Assembly: GCF_002261355.1 (NCBI RefSeq)
Contig: NZ_NEVU01000003.1
Location: 62,001 to 126,000, forward strand
Length of the DNA: 64,000 bases
Direction: 5' to 3'
Origin: Bordetella genomosp. 12
Lineage (GTDB): Bacteria > Pseudomonadota > Gammaproteobacteria > Burkholderiales > Burkholderiaceae_B
Notes under the pieces: model-generated
What the model was told of the DNA's origin: nothing
The model's database searches: none
Seen by the model: the letters and a program-made list of their open reading frames with translations, nothing else
Shown here: piece after piece, positions 27,062-35,900 of the stretch
How the letters are laid out: each line of letters opens with the position of its first letter
Position numbering within the stretch: position 1 is the stretch's first letter
Made by a program: the position numbers and the translations under genes

Positions 27062-28837
27062 TCAAGCCTGATCGAGGTGATCCAGATCCACGGGTAAGGC
27101 GCGGTTCAGCACCGAGGCCACCTTGACCCGCAAGGCATTGGAATGCGCTCGCCGGACTTCCCGCTTGACGTCCAGCAACTGCTGCGGGTGCATGGAGAAT
27201 TCCGTCAGCCCCAGCCCCAGCAAGAGACGGGTCAGGCGTGCATCGCCGGCCATTTCGCCGCAAACGGCAACCGGCTTGCCCGCGCGTTCGCCGGCATTGA
27301 TGGTCGCCGCGATCAGGCGCAGCACCGCAGGGTGCAATGGATCGTACAGGCCGGCCACGTCATGATCGCCGCGGTCGATGGCCAACGTGTACTGGATCAA
27401 ATCGTTGGTGCCTATGGACAGAAAATCCAGGGCCTGGGCAAAAGGCTCGATGGCAATCGCCATGGCGGGCACTTCGACCATGGCGCCGACTTCGATTCTC
27501 GGGGCATAGGCCTGCCCGCGTTGATCCAGCTCGCGCCGCGCAGCGTCCAGCGCGGCATACACCGCCTTGACTTCATGCATGTGGGCGATCATGGGCACAA
27601 GCATGCGCACCGTCCCGTGCGCCGAGGCGCGCAAAATGGCCCGCAGCTGGCTGGCGAACATGTCCGGGCGCGCCAGGCAGTAACGAATGGCGCGTTGCCC
27701 CAAAGCCGGATTGGTCGCAACCGTCGCCTCACCGTCCAAGGTTTTGTCTGAGCCGATGTCCAGCGTACGTATGGTGACCGGGCGGCCCGCCATGGTTCGC
27801 ACCACCGACACATAGGCTTGATACTGCTCCTCTTCGCCAGGCAGGTCTGCCCGCCCCATGAAGAGGAACTCGCTGCGAAACAGACCGATGGCGTCAGCGC
27901 CAGAGGCCAAGGCCAGCGCGGCTTCTTCGGGCAGCTCGATGTTGGCCTCGAGCTTGACATCGATGCCATCAAGCGTGATCGCGGGCACGTCGCGCAAGAG
28001 GGCGAGTTCGGCGCGTTCGTCGGCATAGGCGCGCTGACGGGCGCGGTACTCATCGAGAATCGCCGCCGAAGGGTTGACGATCAACACGCCCGCGGCGCCA
28101 TCGACGATCAATACGTCGCCGTCACGCACCAGATCTCGCGCATGACCCAGCGCCACGACGGCGGGCACGCCCATGCTGCGCGCCACGATGGCGGTATGCG
28201 AAGTGGGCCCGCCCAGATCGGTCACAAACGCCGCAAAGCGCCCGCCGCGCAAACGCAGCATATCGGCAGGCGAGATATCGTGCGCCACAACCACCAGCGG
28301 ATCATCGCCGTCGACGCTGGCGCCATCGGGCAGCATGGACGGCGTGCCCGACAACACCTGTAGCACCCGCTCGATGACCTGGCGGACATCTCCGCCGCGC
28401 TCGCGCAGGTACTCATCCTCCATCGCGTCAAACTGCTCGCTCAGGATCTGCCCTTGCGCCGTCAGCGCCCATTCGGCGTTATAAAAACGCTCGGAAATCA
28501 TGGCGCGCGCCTGCTCGGCCAACAAGGGATCGCCAATCAGCAGACGGTGCACATTGAGCATGGCGCCCAACTCGCGCGGTGCATCTTCGGGCAGGCTGTC
28601 GGCCAACTCAAGCAGATCGGACTGCGCTTGCAGCAGCGCTTGTGTCAGCCGCTGGCATTCCGCGCCCACGTCTTCGGCTGCGATGCGGTAATGGGCCACC
28701 TCGAGCGCCGCGGCCCCCATGACGACGGCCCGGCCAATGGCATAGCCACGGGCCACGCCTTTGCCGAACAAAGACAATACGGGGCTGGCAATGCCAACCC
28801 CGTCATCGGAAACAGCCAGCGCCCCCGGCGCAATCAT
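27062..28837 (-). CDS. ptsI: PTS enzyme I (PEP-protein phosphotransferase)
   Basis: A 591-residue enzyme I transferring phosphate from PEP to HPr. The active-site histidine is in GGPTSHTAIVARS (near residue 207). PEP-binding features are the GIGLFRSEFLFMGR-like segment near 310, IRTLDIGSDK near 350 and the cysteine in VAVCGEMAGD near 520. The start MIAPGALAV was chosen over an upstream ATG that lies within ptsH. There are about 15 extra N-terminal residues relative to E. coli PtsI (575). With no sugar permease nearby, this phosphorelay is probably regulatory. Confidence 0.93.
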   Translation of the reverse strand: MIAPGALAVSDDGVGIASPVLSLFGKGVARGYAIGRAVVMGAAALEVAHYRIAAEDVGAECQRLTQALLQAQSDLLELADSLPEDAPRELGAMLNVHRLLIGDPLLAEQARAMISERFYNAEWALTAQGQILSEQFDAMEDEYLRERGGDVRQVIERVLQVLSGTPSMLPDGASVDGDDPLVVVAHDISPADMLRLRGGRFAAFVTDLGGPTSHTAIVARSMGVPAVVALGHARDLVRDGDVLIVDGAAGVLIVNPSAAILDEYRARQRAYADERAELALLRDVPAITLDGIDVKLEANIELPEEAALALASGADAIGLFRSEFLFMGRADLPGEEEQYQAYVSVVRTMAGRPVTIRTLDIGSDKTLDGEATVATNPALGQRAIRYCLARPDMFASQLRAILRASAHGTVRMLVPMIAHMHEVKAVYAALDAARRELDQRGQAYAPRIEVGAMVEVPAMAIAIEPFAQALDFLSIGTNDLIQYTLAIDRGDHDVAGLYDPLHPAVLRLIAATINAGERAGKPVAVCGEMAGDARLTRLLLGLGLTEFSMHPQQLLDVKREVRRAHSNALRVKVASVLNRALPVDLDHLDQA

Positions 28838-28865
28838 GGCGCCGGAGTCTGCATTCAATTCGCGT

Positions 28866-29135
28866 CTATTCCTGCTCACCGAATTTGTTTTCGAACAAGG
28901 ATTGAATCTCAGCCAGGGCCTGATCGGCATCGGCACCGGATGCATCGATCTTGACCGTGACCCCCAGCCCCGCGGCCAGCATCATCACACCCATGATGCT
29001 CTTGGCATTGACGCGCTGTGCCCCACGGGCGATGAAAATCTCGCTGTTGAACTTGCTGGCGAGTTGCGTGAGCTTGGCAGCCGCACGGGCGTGCAAGCCG
29101 AGTTTATTGCTGATGACAATATCTAACGTAGGCAT
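28866..29135 (-). CDS. ptsH: Phosphocarrier protein HPr
   Basis: An 89-residue HPr. The phosphorylated His lies in NKLGLHARAAAKL (His15) and the regulatory serine region is KSIMGVMML (Ser46). That serine motif is the target of HPr kinase in many betaproteobacteria, though no hprK is in this window. It sits between the EIIA gene (61 nt upstream) and ptsI (28 nt downstream) on the same strand. Confidence 0.95.
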   Translation of the reverse strand: MPTLDIVISNKLGLHARAAAKLTQLASKFNSEIFIARGAQRVNAKSIMGVMMLAAGLGVTVKIDASGADADQALAEIQSLFENKFGEQE

Positions 29136-29196
29136 ATTTTGTTTTTTGATCACGGCGGCAAGCCGTGCTGGGTGGATTGTCAGGGCGAGCCCCGCA

Positions 29197-29595
29197 TCAG
29201 TCTACACGCAAGCAGCCCTGAACCCCTCCTGCCAACGCTTTTTCACGTGTTTCGGCCAATGACAAATTGCGGTAGGTCAACGCCCGCAGCAGCATGGGCG
29301 TATTCAGGCCGGCCAGCACACAGCACTGCACGCCGCCTGCCTGCGCATCGGCCACCGCGCGCTTGGCGATGTTGGCCGGCGTGGCGCCAATGAGGTCGGT
29401 CAGCACCAGCACGCCCTGGCCTCGGTTGACGCGCAGAATATCCTGCAGCACCTGAGGCACCAGGTCATCGGGCAGATCCTCCGGCAGGATGTCATGCACG
29501 GCCAGCACGTCGGTGGTGTCGCCCAGCACGTGCCGTACGCTTTCGCGCATGGCGTTGCCCAGCGGGGCGTGGACGACGATAACGATCCCAGTCAT
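29197..29595 (-). CDS. PTS mannose-family EIIA protein
   Basis: A 132-residue EIIA domain of the mannose superfamily. The phosphorylatable His is in IVVHAPLGNAM (near residue 9), and the LTDLIGATPANIA segment near 68 is typical. No EIIB, EIIC or EIID genes accompany it, as in other betaproteobacteria with an incomplete PTS. Its role is therefore presumably regulation rather than sugar uptake. It starts 13 nt after the gshB stop. Confidence 0.9.
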   Translation of the reverse strand: MTGIVIVVHAPLGNAMRESVRHVLGDTTDVLAVHDILPEDLPDDLVPQVLQDILRVNRGQGVLVLTDLIGATPANIAKRAVADAQAGGVQCCVLAGLNTPMLLRALTYRNLSLAETREKALAGGVQGCLRVD

Positions 29596-29608
29596 GGCGG
29601 ATCCGCGC

Positions 29609-30565
29609 TCAGGCCGCCGCGCGTTCGAGCGCCTGCGCGAACATGTCCGCCACGTCAAAACCGGTCTGCTCGGTGATCTCGACAAAGCAGGTCGGGCTGG
29701 TGACGTTGATTTCCGTCACGTAGTCGCCGATCACATCCAGGCCGATCAACAGCAGCCCGCGGCCGGCCGTGCGCGCCGCCACGGCGCGCGCCAGTTCCAG
29801 ATCGCGCTCGGACAGCGGTTGCGCCACACCCCGGCCGCCGGCGGCCAGGTTACCGCGCGTCTCGCCAGCCAGCGGAATACGCGCCAGCGAATACGGCACC
29901 GGCTCGCCGCCAATGATCAGGATCCGCTTGTCGCCCTTGACGATCTCCGGGATATACCGCTGCGCCATGATGGTACGCGTGCCGTTGTCGGTCAGCGTCT
30001 CCAGGATGGCATTGCGGTTGGCCTCATTGGGCTGCAGGCGGAAGATGCCCGTGCCGCCCATGCCGTCGAGCGGCTTGACGATCACATCGCCGTGCAAAGC
30101 ATGGAAGGCCTTGATGCGGTCCATGTTGCGGCTCACCAGCGTGGGCGTGGTGAGCTCGGCGACTTCGGTGATGGCCAGCTTCTCGGGATGGTTGCGGATG
30201 GCGGCGCCACCGTTGAACACTTTGGCGCCCTGAGCCTGGGCATACTCCAGCAAGTGCGTGGAGTAGACGTACTCCATGTCAAATGGCGGATCTTTGCGCA
30301 TCAGCACCGCGCCAAAGGCAGCCAGGGCAACATCGCTTGACGCGCCGCTATCGCGCCACCAGTCAGGGCCGTGCAGATCCGCGCCCTCGACCAGCTCGAT
30401 CGCCTGGCTGTGCGCGAAGACCTCGCCCGCCTCGATATAAAGGTCCCCTTGCAAGGCCACGCTGAGGGTATGTCCGCGTGCGACCAGCGCGCGCATCATG
30501 GCCACGGAGCTGTCTTTATAGGCCTTGAGCTGCGGCAAGGGATCGATGATGAACAAGACGTGCAT
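29609..30565 (-). CDS. gshB: Glutathione synthetase
   Basis: A 318-residue ATP-grasp ligase joining gamma-glutamylcysteine and glycine. Landmarks: FIIDPLPQLKAYKDSS at the N-terminus, MRKDPPFDMEYVYST near 88, VKPLDGMGGTGIFR (ATP-grasp) near 160, and VTEINVTSPTCFVEI near 285. The start MHVLFII was chosen because AGG lies 7 nt upstream. Five more in-frame residues are possible. It heads the gshB-EIIA-ptsH-ptsI transcription unit. Confidence 0.95.
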   Translation of the reverse strand: MHVLFIIDPLPQLKAYKDSSVAMMRALVARGHTLSVALQGDLYIEAGEVFAHSQAIELVEGADLHGPDWWRDSGASSDVALAAFGAVLMRKDPPFDMEYVYSTHLLEYAQAQGAKVFNGGAAIRNHPEKLAITEVAELTTPTLVSRNMDRIKAFHALHGDVIVKPLDGMGGTGIFRLQPNEANRNAILETLTDNGTRTIMAQRYIPEIVKGDKRILIIGGEPVPYSLARIPLAGETRGNLAAGGRGVAQPLSERDLELARAVAARTAGRGLLLIGLDVIGDYVTEINVTSPTCFVEITEQTGFDVADMFAQALERAAA

Positions 30566-30687
30566 TACGTTACCTGACACCTCTGCCCCGCCTCCTGGTC
30601 AACAAGAGCACGGAGCCGATAAATACATCGTAGCGCAGCCGGGCGGCACGCCAAGTCCGCCCGATGGCGGCGCGACAAACGCAAACC

Positions 30688-30720
30688 GGCCCGGCGTCTT
30701 CCCTGTGGAAGAGCCGGGCC
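30688..30720 (-). terminator. Hairpin downstream of infC
   Basis: On the minus strand GGCCCGGC-TCTTCC-ACAG-GGAAGA-C-GCCGGGCC forms a 14-bp stem with one bulged C, 12 nt after the infC stop. It is followed by only a weak T-rich tract (GGTTTGCGTTTG), so termination may need help. It marks the end of the thrS-infC unit. Confidence 0.65.
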
Positions 30721-30732
30721 GGACTCGCGGAA

Positions 30733-31281
30733 TCAACTGGCCGCGTCGGCCTTGGTTGCGCCCGCTTTTTTCTTCGGTGCAAGCACCATGACCATCTGGC
30801 GGCCTTCGAGCTTGGGCATCGCCTCGACCTGAGCCAATTCGGTCAGATCGTCGCGCACTCGCTCCAGCACCCGCATACCGAGTTCCTGGTGAGCCATTTC
30901 ACGGCCGCGAAAACGCAGCGTTACCTTGGCTTTGTCACCTTCTTCCAGGAAGCGGCGCAGATTGCGCAGCTTGACCTGATAGTCGCCCTCGTCGGTCGCC
31001 GGCCGGAACTTGACTTCCTTGACCTGGATGACCTTCTGCTTGGAACGCGCCTCGGCCTGGCGTTTTTGTTCCTGGTACTTGAATTTGCCGTAGTCCATCA
31101 AGCGGCAGACTGGCGGCTCGGCGTTGGGCGCGATTTCGACCAGATCCACGTCAGCTTGTTCGGAAAGACGGAAAGCGTCGGTAATCTTGACGATACCGAG
31201 CTGCTCACCCTCCAGACCTATGAGGCGCACCTCGGGGACGCGGATTTCACCGTTGATGCGAATGCTTTTTTCAGTGGCGAT
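30733..31281 (-). CDS. infC: Translation initiation factor IF-3, predicted AUC start
   Basis: A 182-residue IF-3 that binds the 30S subunit and checks start codon choice. The N-domain contains [36 protein letters not shown] and KFKYQEQKR. The C-domain begins near 95 ([13 protein letters not shown]) and includes [17 protein letters not shown]. There is no ATG before the conserved N-terminal helix. The frame upstream reads [12 protein letters not shown], and the ATC at 31281 lies 8 nt after a good AGGAG. E. coli infC starts with AUU, which IF-3 uses for autoregulation, so AUC fits the same scheme. A GTG at 31230 would cut off conserved residues. It begins 20 nt after the thrS stop. Confidence 0.92.
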   Translation of the reverse strand: MATEKSIRINGEIRVPEVRLIGLEGEQLGIVKITDAFRLSEQADVDLVEIAPNAEPPVCRLMDYGKFKYQEQKRQAEARSKQKVIQVKEVKFRPATDEGDYQVKLRNLRRFLEEGDKAKVTLRFRGREMAHQELGMRVLERVRDDLTELAQVEAMPKLEGRQMVMVLAPKKKAGATKADAAS

Positions 31282-31301
31282 GTTGAAGACTCCTAGAAAG
31301 A

Positions 31302-33254
31302 TTAAACAGCTTTGCTGTCCGGCTGAGCGACATTGCGTCGACTGGCGACGTCTTCGTTCAGGCGAGCGACAAAGTCGTCGAAAGGAATGGCGCCCAGATC
31401 AAGGCCACCAAGTCCACGTACGGCGACGGTCCCGTTTTGTGCCTCCTTGTCGCCAACGACAAGAATGTACGGAACCTTTTGCAGGCTGTGTTCCCGAATT
31501 TTACGAGTGATTTTTTCACCACGCAAATCGGCCTGAACCCTAAAGCCTTGTTTTTTCAGGCTTTGTGTGATTTTGGCCGCATAATCGGCCGAGGGCTCGG
31601 AAATGCAGCATACAACGGCCTGCACCGGCGCCAGCCAAGGAGGCATCGCGCCGGCATGGTTTTCGATCAGCATGCCGATGAAACGTTCCAGAGAACCCAG
31701 GATCGCGCGGTGCAACATCACCGGCGCGCGGCGCTGGTCGCTCGGGTCGACGTACTCGGCGCCCAGGCGCACGGGCATGGAAAAATCCACCTGAATGGTG
31801 CCGCACTGCCAATGACGGCCGATGGCGTCCTTCAGCGTGTACTCCACCTTGGGGCCATAGAAGGCCCCTTCACCCGGCGAAATCTCGAACTCGCAACCCG
31901 TGCGCCGCAGGCTTTCCATCAGCGCCGTTTCGGCCTTGTCCCAGATTTCATCGCTGCCGATGCGTTTTTCCGGACGGGTAGCGACCTTGTACAGCACTTC
32001 CGTGAAGCCGAAATCCCGGTACACCTTCTGCAGCAGCGCCGTGAAATCCGCGCACTCGTCCTGGAGCTGGTCTTCGGTACAGAAAATATGGCCGTCATCC
32101 TGCGTGAAGCCCCGCACGCGCATCATGCCGTGCAGCGAACCCGAGGGCTCATTGCGATGGCATTGGCCGAACTCGCCATAACGCAGCGGCAACTCGCGGT
32201 ACGAATGCAGCCCGGCATTGAAAATCTGCACGTGGCCCGGGCAGTTCATGGGCTTGAGGCCGTACACGCGGTTCTCCGACTCGGTCGTGAACATGTTCTC
32301 GCGGTAGTTGTCCCAGTGGCCGGTCTTCTTCCAGAGCGACAGATCCAGGATCTGCGGCGCCTTGACCTCCTGATAGCCGTTGTCGCGATACACGGCACGC
32401 ATGTATTGCTCGACCTGCTGCCAGAGTGCCCACCCCTTGGGATGCCAGAAAATGAGGCCGGGAGCCTCGTCCTGGAAATGGAACAAATCCAGGTCGCGGC
32501 CGATCTTGCGATGGTCACGCCGCTCGGCTTCCTCGAGCATGTGCAGATAGGCGTCCTGGTCCTCTTTGCTGGCCCAGGCCGTGCCGTAAATGCGTTGCAG
32601 CATCTCGTTGTTGCTGTCGCCGCGCCAATAGGCACCGGCCACCTTCATCAACTTGAAGACTTTGAGCTTGCCCGTGGACGGCACGTGCGGCCCGCGGCAC
32701 AGGTCGATGAAATCACCCTCGCGGTACAGGCTGATGTTCTCATTGCTGGGAATGGAAGCAATGATCTCGGCCTTGTAGGCCTCGCCGATACCTTTGAAGA
32801 AGGCCACGGCTTCGTCGCGGGACCACACTTCGCGCGTGACCACCTCGTCCTTGCGGGCGAGCTCGGTCATTTTCTTCTCGATGGCTTCGAGATCCTCTGG
32901 CGTGAACGGCCGCTTGTACGAGAAATCGTAATAAAAGCCGTTGTCGATCACCGGGCCAATCGTGACCTGGGCATCCGGATACAGCGACTTGACCGCATAA
33001 GCCAACAGGTGAGCCGTCGAGTGGCGGATCAAATCCAGGCCATCGGCCTCCTTGGCCGTGACAATGGCGAGCCGGGCATCCGTTTCGATGCGAAAGCTGG
33101 TGTCGACGAGCTTGGGCTCGGCGCCATCGAAGGTGACGCGGCCAGCCAGAGCCGCCTTGGCCAGGCCGGTACCGATGGACTGCGCGACCTCCGCGACCGT
33201 GACCGGCCCGGGATACTGGCGCTGAGAACCATCCGGCAAAGTGATTTGTACCAT
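31302..33254 (-). CDS. thrS: Threonyl-tRNA synthetase
   Basis: A 650-residue class II synthetase charging tRNA-Thr. It has a TGS domain (1-62), an editing domain with HSTAHLL (near 78) and the conserved zinc and His/Cys pattern, and a catalytic core with motif 2 ([24 protein letters not shown], near 372). The zinc ligands include CPGH (near 340), and motif 3 lies near 520 ([11 protein letters not shown]). The anticodon domain occupies the last 110 residues. An AGGA site precedes the ATG. The gene is preceded by a 235-nt leader containing a Thr-rich leader peptide and an attenuator, annotated separately. Confidence 0.96.
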   Translation of the reverse strand: MVQITLPDGSQRQYPGPVTVAEVAQSIGTGLAKAALAGRVTFDGAEPKLVDTSFRIETDARLAIVTAKEADGLDLIRHSTAHLLAYAVKSLYPDAQVTIGPVIDNGFYYDFSYKRPFTPEDLEAIEKKMTELARKDEVVTREVWSRDEAVAFFKGIGEAYKAEIIASIPSNENISLYREGDFIDLCRGPHVPSTGKLKVFKLMKVAGAYWRGDSNNEMLQRIYGTAWASKEDQDAYLHMLEEAERRDHRKIGRDLDLFHFQDEAPGLIFWHPKGWALWQQVEQYMRAVYRDNGYQEVKAPQILDLSLWKKTGHWDNYRENMFTTESENRVYGLKPMNCPGHVQIFNAGLHSYRELPLRYGEFGQCHRNEPSGSLHGMMRVRGFTQDDGHIFCTEDQLQDECADFTALLQKVYRDFGFTEVLYKVATRPEKRIGSDEIWDKAETALMESLRRTGCEFEISPGEGAFYGPKVEYTLKDAIGRHWQCGTIQVDFSMPVRLGAEYVDPSDQRRAPVMLHRAILGSLERFIGMLIENHAGAMPPWLAPVQAVVCCISEPSADYAAKITQSLKKQGFRVQADLRGEKITRKIREHSLQKVPYILVVGDKEAQNGTVAVRGLGGLDLGAIPFDDFVARLNEDVASRRNVAQPDSKAV

Positions 33255-33277
33255 CGACGAGTTTCCTGGATGAGAAA

Positions 33278-33305
33278 CGAAAAACGCGGCTAGTTAGCCG
33301 CGTTT
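33278..33305 (-). terminator. Attenuator hairpin in the thrS leader
   Basis: On the minus strand AAACGCGGCTA-AC-TAGCCGCGTTT is a perfect 11-bp inverted repeat, realistically a 9-bp stem with a 6-nt loop. It runs into TTTTTCGTTT, a standard intrinsic terminator. It lies between the leader peptide stop and the thrS start, so it would end transcription before thrS unless disrupted. Its 5' arm segment AACGCGGC (33304-33297) can pair over 8 bp, with one G-U, with GUCGCGUU (33370-33363) at the end of the leader peptide reading frame. Confidence 0.8.
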
Positions 33306-33360
33306 CATCTGCCTATGTTTTGCGTTTAACTGTCTGCTGACATCAAACACCACTACTGAC

Positions 33361-33417
33361 TTAACGCGACAAGGGGCGATAGGTCGGAGTCGTAGTTCGT
33401 GCCGGTGCGCAAAACAT
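33361..33417 (-). CDS. Putative threonine-rich thrS leader peptide
   Basis: An 18-codon open frame, ATG to TAA, whose product reads MFCAPARTTTPTYRPLSR. Four of codons 8-12 are threonine codons (ACT, ACG, ACT, then ACC after a Pro). It starts about 70 nt after the predicted transcription start and ends 55 nt before the attenuator stem. An in-frame ATG 17 codons upstream (33468) could give a longer 35-residue form. AGG lies 6 nt before the chosen ATG. Thr-codon clustering, position before a terminator and the downstream synthetase gene fit an attenuation leader. No expression evidence is available. Confidence 0.6.
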   Translation of the reverse strand: MFCAPARTTTPTYRPLSR

Positions 33418-33487
33418 GAAAGGCCTTTTGGGGAATCGGATCCTGGCCGCCCGGTGCAGAAGAAACATCCCGCGCCGTTTGACCACA

Positions 33488-33502
33488 GAAGATCATTGTA
33501 GC
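33488..33502 (-). promoter_or_regulatory. Candidate thrS promoter (extended -10)
   Basis: TGC-TACAAT on the minus strand is an extended -10 element. I see no good -35 at 16-18 bp. Initiation would fall near 33488, giving a leader of about 235 nt with the leader peptide and attenuator. Confidence 0.5.
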
Positions 33503-33721
33503 ACTTTTGCGGCAGCCTACGGGTGCAGAACACCGCTCTGCCTTGTGGCCCGTCCGAAAGTCGGAAACGGCTTTTAGGGCGTACTTATATGCATATGTAG
33601 GACTTTTCCTGATTTTTCAACATCCCGATTTTTGCCGCAAATTCCCTTTAACCTCCGGACTGAAGCTAAGTTCCGATCGGACGAAAGCACTTCTCTGAAG
33701 CACTCTTTCCAGGAATAAGCC

Positions 33722-34462
33722 ATGTCGAACAACCTCCCTCCCCTTCCCGGCCAAGACAGACCCGAGGACGCGGCCGATCCGGGTTACGGCGTGCGGCGCT
33801 ACATGTTGCTGTCGCGGCCCAGCCACAAGATCCGCGTGGCCATCGTCGACGACCATCCCGCCATCACTCTGGGCCTGGCGGCCTATCTGCGCAACCAGAC
33901 CGACCTGGAAGTCAAATGCGTGGAAACCAAGGCCGAGGCGCTGGCCAAAACCCTGAAGCAGAATCCCTGCGACGTGGCGGTGGTGGATTTTTATCTGCCG
34001 CGCCAACCCTGGGACGGCATGGACTTCATCCGCCGCCTGCGGCGCCAGCACCCCGAAATGGCCATCGTCACCTTCTCTGCCGGTAAAAACAGCGAAACCG
34101 AATTCGCGGCTTACCGGGCTGGCGCCAATGCCTACCTGCCCAAGGAAGCCTCGGTCGAAACCCTGGTGGAAGTCATCCGGCAAACCGCCGCGGACCGGCG
34201 CCAGTTCCTGGGCTGGAAAGACGGCCGCTCCCAAATCACCGAACCGGCTCACCCTGACTCACAACTCACCACGGCCGAACTCGAAGTCCTGCGGCAGATC
34301 TCGCAAGGCTTGTCGGTCACGCAGGTCGCATCGCGGTTGCTGCGCAGCAAGAAGACCATCAGCACGCACAAGCGCCGCGCCATGAAAAAACTCGGGTTGG
34401 CCGACGACCTGGCGCTGGCCCTCTACCTGAACGAGAAATTCGAGCAGAACATCTGCGGTTGA
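33722..34462 (+). CDS. Orphan LuxR/NarL-type response regulator
   Basis: A 246-residue two-component response regulator. A non-conserved N-terminal extension of about 35 residues precedes the receiver (IRVAIVDDHPAITLG, acceptor Asp in VAVVDFYLPRQPWDG near residue 96, Lys in YLPKEAS near 141). The C-terminal LuxR-type helix-turn-helix (TTAELEVLRQISQGLSVTQVASRLLRSKKTISTHKRRAMKKLG) covers about 180-235. No kinase gene lies beside it. The AGGAA site supports the start. Its stop TGA abuts the hemN stop (TGATCA), so the two convergent genes share no spacer. Confidence 0.87.
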   Translation: MSNNLPPLPGQDRPEDAADPGYGVRRYMLLSRPSHKIRVAIVDDHPAITLGLAAYLRNQTDLEVKCVETKAEALAKTLKQNPCDVAVVDFYLPRQPWDGMDFIRRLRRQHPEMAIVTFSAGKNSETEFAAYRAGANAYLPKEASVETLVEVIRQTAADRRQFLGWKDGRSQITEPAHPDSQLTTAELEVLRQISQGLSVTQVASRLLRSKKTISTHKRRAMKKLGLADDLALALYLNEKFEQNICG

Positions 34463-35851
34463 TCAGGCGATGCGCGAGAAGCGCTGCGTCGTGGCTGACG
34501 CACGCAGATGCGCATCGAACACCATGGCGATCGCCCGCACGAAAAACCATCCCTGCTCCGTCACGCTCAGGCAGCCGTCATCGGCCAGTTGCACCAGCCC
34601 CATGGCCTGCAACTGGCGCAATTGGGGCAGCTCCTGAGCAAACACCTGCTCGACGTTTGCCTGGCCGCTGGCCGCGGCCAGATCCACACGCCCGCGGCAC
34701 ATAATGTCCATGATGAGCTGGCGGCGCCAGAGATCTTCGTCGGTACAGGCCAAGCCGCGCTCGACCGGCAGCACACCGGCGTCCATCGCTGCGTAGTAGG
34801 CATCGATGTCCTTGTAGTTCTGGCTATACACCCGCCCGACCTGGCTGATGGCCGACACCCCCAGCCCTAGCAGATCGCGATCCGGCTCCGTGGTGTAACC
34901 CTGAAAATTGCGGTGCAGACTGCCCTCGCCGCGCGCGCGCGCCAGGCTGTCTTGCGGCAGGGCGAAATGATCCATGCCAATGTAGACATAACCTTGGTCC
35001 ATGAAGCCCTCGATCGCCGCGGCCAGCAGGGCCACGCGCGTTGCGGGATCGGGCAACTCCTCGACCACAATGCGCCGCTGCGGCTTGAAGCGCGTCGGCA
35101 AGTGCGCATAGGCATACAATGCGATGCGGTCCGGGCGCAGCGCATTGACTTGATCTATCGTGCGCGCAAACGAGGCCGCCGTCTGCCGAGGCAGCCCATA
35201 GATCAGATCCACATTGATGGACGGAAAACCCACCTCCCTGGCTGCCTGCATCAGATCGCGCACTGCCTCATAAGGCTGAACCCGATGGATCGCCTGCTGC
35301 ACGGCGGGCTCGAAATCCTGCACACCGTAACTGAGGCGGTTGAACCCCAAAGCCGCCAGATGCTTCAGGCGGCCGGCATCGATCGTGCGCGGATCGATTT
35401 CGATGGAGATTTCCGCTGAACTGGCAAGATGGAAATGGCGCCGGATCTCCGCCATGACGCCGGCCAACTCGGCATCGGAGAGAAAGGTGGGGGTCCCGCC
35501 CCCAAAGTGCAGTTGCGTGACCATCGCCCGGCCACCGAGCAATTCGGCCTGCATGGCCATTTCACGCGTGAGGGCGGCAATGTAACGCGCGGCTCGCTCA
35601 TGGTGCCGTGTCACTACCTTGTTACAGGCGCAGTAATAGCAAACCGAGTCGCAAAAGGGGATGTGCACGTAGAGGGACAAGGCTTGCTGCCCTCCTCGCG
35701 CGCTCAATGCCTGCGACCACTGGCGCGCGCCAAAGCCTTCGTGCAGGCGGTCCGCCGTGGGATAGGAGGTGTAGCGGGGCCCCGTCTTGGCCAGACCGGC
35801 CAGGATGTCGGGCTTGAAATGGGTTCGCGTTGGCGCAGACAGAGGGCACAT
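34463..35851 (-). CDS. hemN: Oxygen-independent coproporphyrinogen III oxidase
   Basis: A 462-residue radical-SAM enzyme converting coproporphyrinogen III to protoporphyrinogen IX without oxygen. The 4Fe-4S cysteines are in CDSVCYYCAC (CxxxCxxC, near residue 68). GPRYTSYPTADRL upstream, GGGTPTFLS near 118 and NVDLIYGLPRQT near 217 are HemN hallmarks. The start MCPLSAPTR was chosen as the only ATG before the core. No Shine-Dalgarno precedes it, and the predicted transcription start is 1 nt upstream. An FNR-type site at the promoter fits anaerobic induction. Confidence 0.93.
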   Translation of the reverse strand: MCPLSAPTRTHFKPDILAGLAKTGPRYTSYPTADRLHEGFGARQWSQALSARGGQQALSLYVHIPFCDSVCYYCACNKVVTRHHERAARYIAALTREMAMQAELLGGRAMVTQLHFGGGTPTFLSDAELAGVMAEIRRHFHLASSAEISIEIDPRTIDAGRLKHLAALGFNRLSYGVQDFEPAVQQAIHRVQPYEAVRDLMQAAREVGFPSINVDLIYGLPRQTAASFARTIDQVNALRPDRIALYAYAHLPTRFKPQRRIVVEELPDPATRVALLAAAIEGFMDQGYVYIGMDHFALPQDSLARARGEGSLHRNFQGYTTEPDRDLLGLGVSAISQVGRVYSQNYKDIDAYYAAMDAGVLPVERGLACTDEDLWRRQLIMDIMCRGRVDLAAASGQANVEQVFAQELPQLRQLQAMGLVQLADDGCLSVTEQGWFFVRAIAMVFDAHLRASATTQRFSRIA

Positions 35852-35858
35852 GTCGCTG

Positions 35859-35900
35859 ATTATGCGGGCACAGGACCCGCCTGCCTTTGATCTGGCGCAA
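35859..35900 (-). promoter_or_regulatory. Class II FNR-type promoter of hemN
   Basis: Minus strand: TTGCG-CCAG-ATCAA matches the FNR/ANR box (TTGAT-N4-ATCAA) at 8 of 10 positions. It is followed after exactly 22 nt by CATAAT. This puts the box centre at -41.5 relative to the predicted start, the spacing of class II FNR-activated promoters. There is no -35 hexamer, as expected for an activator-dependent promoter. Confidence 0.6.

Noticed and set aside
31437-33293. 618-residue open frame on the plus strand opposite thrS
   Set aside because: Shadow of thrS; composition rich in Arg, His, Gln and Leu typical of reverse-frame translation.
33294-33533. 79-residue open frame in the thrS leader region, minus strand
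   Set aside because: Wrong frame relative to the Thr-rich peptide, crosses the terminator hairpin, and has no supporting features.
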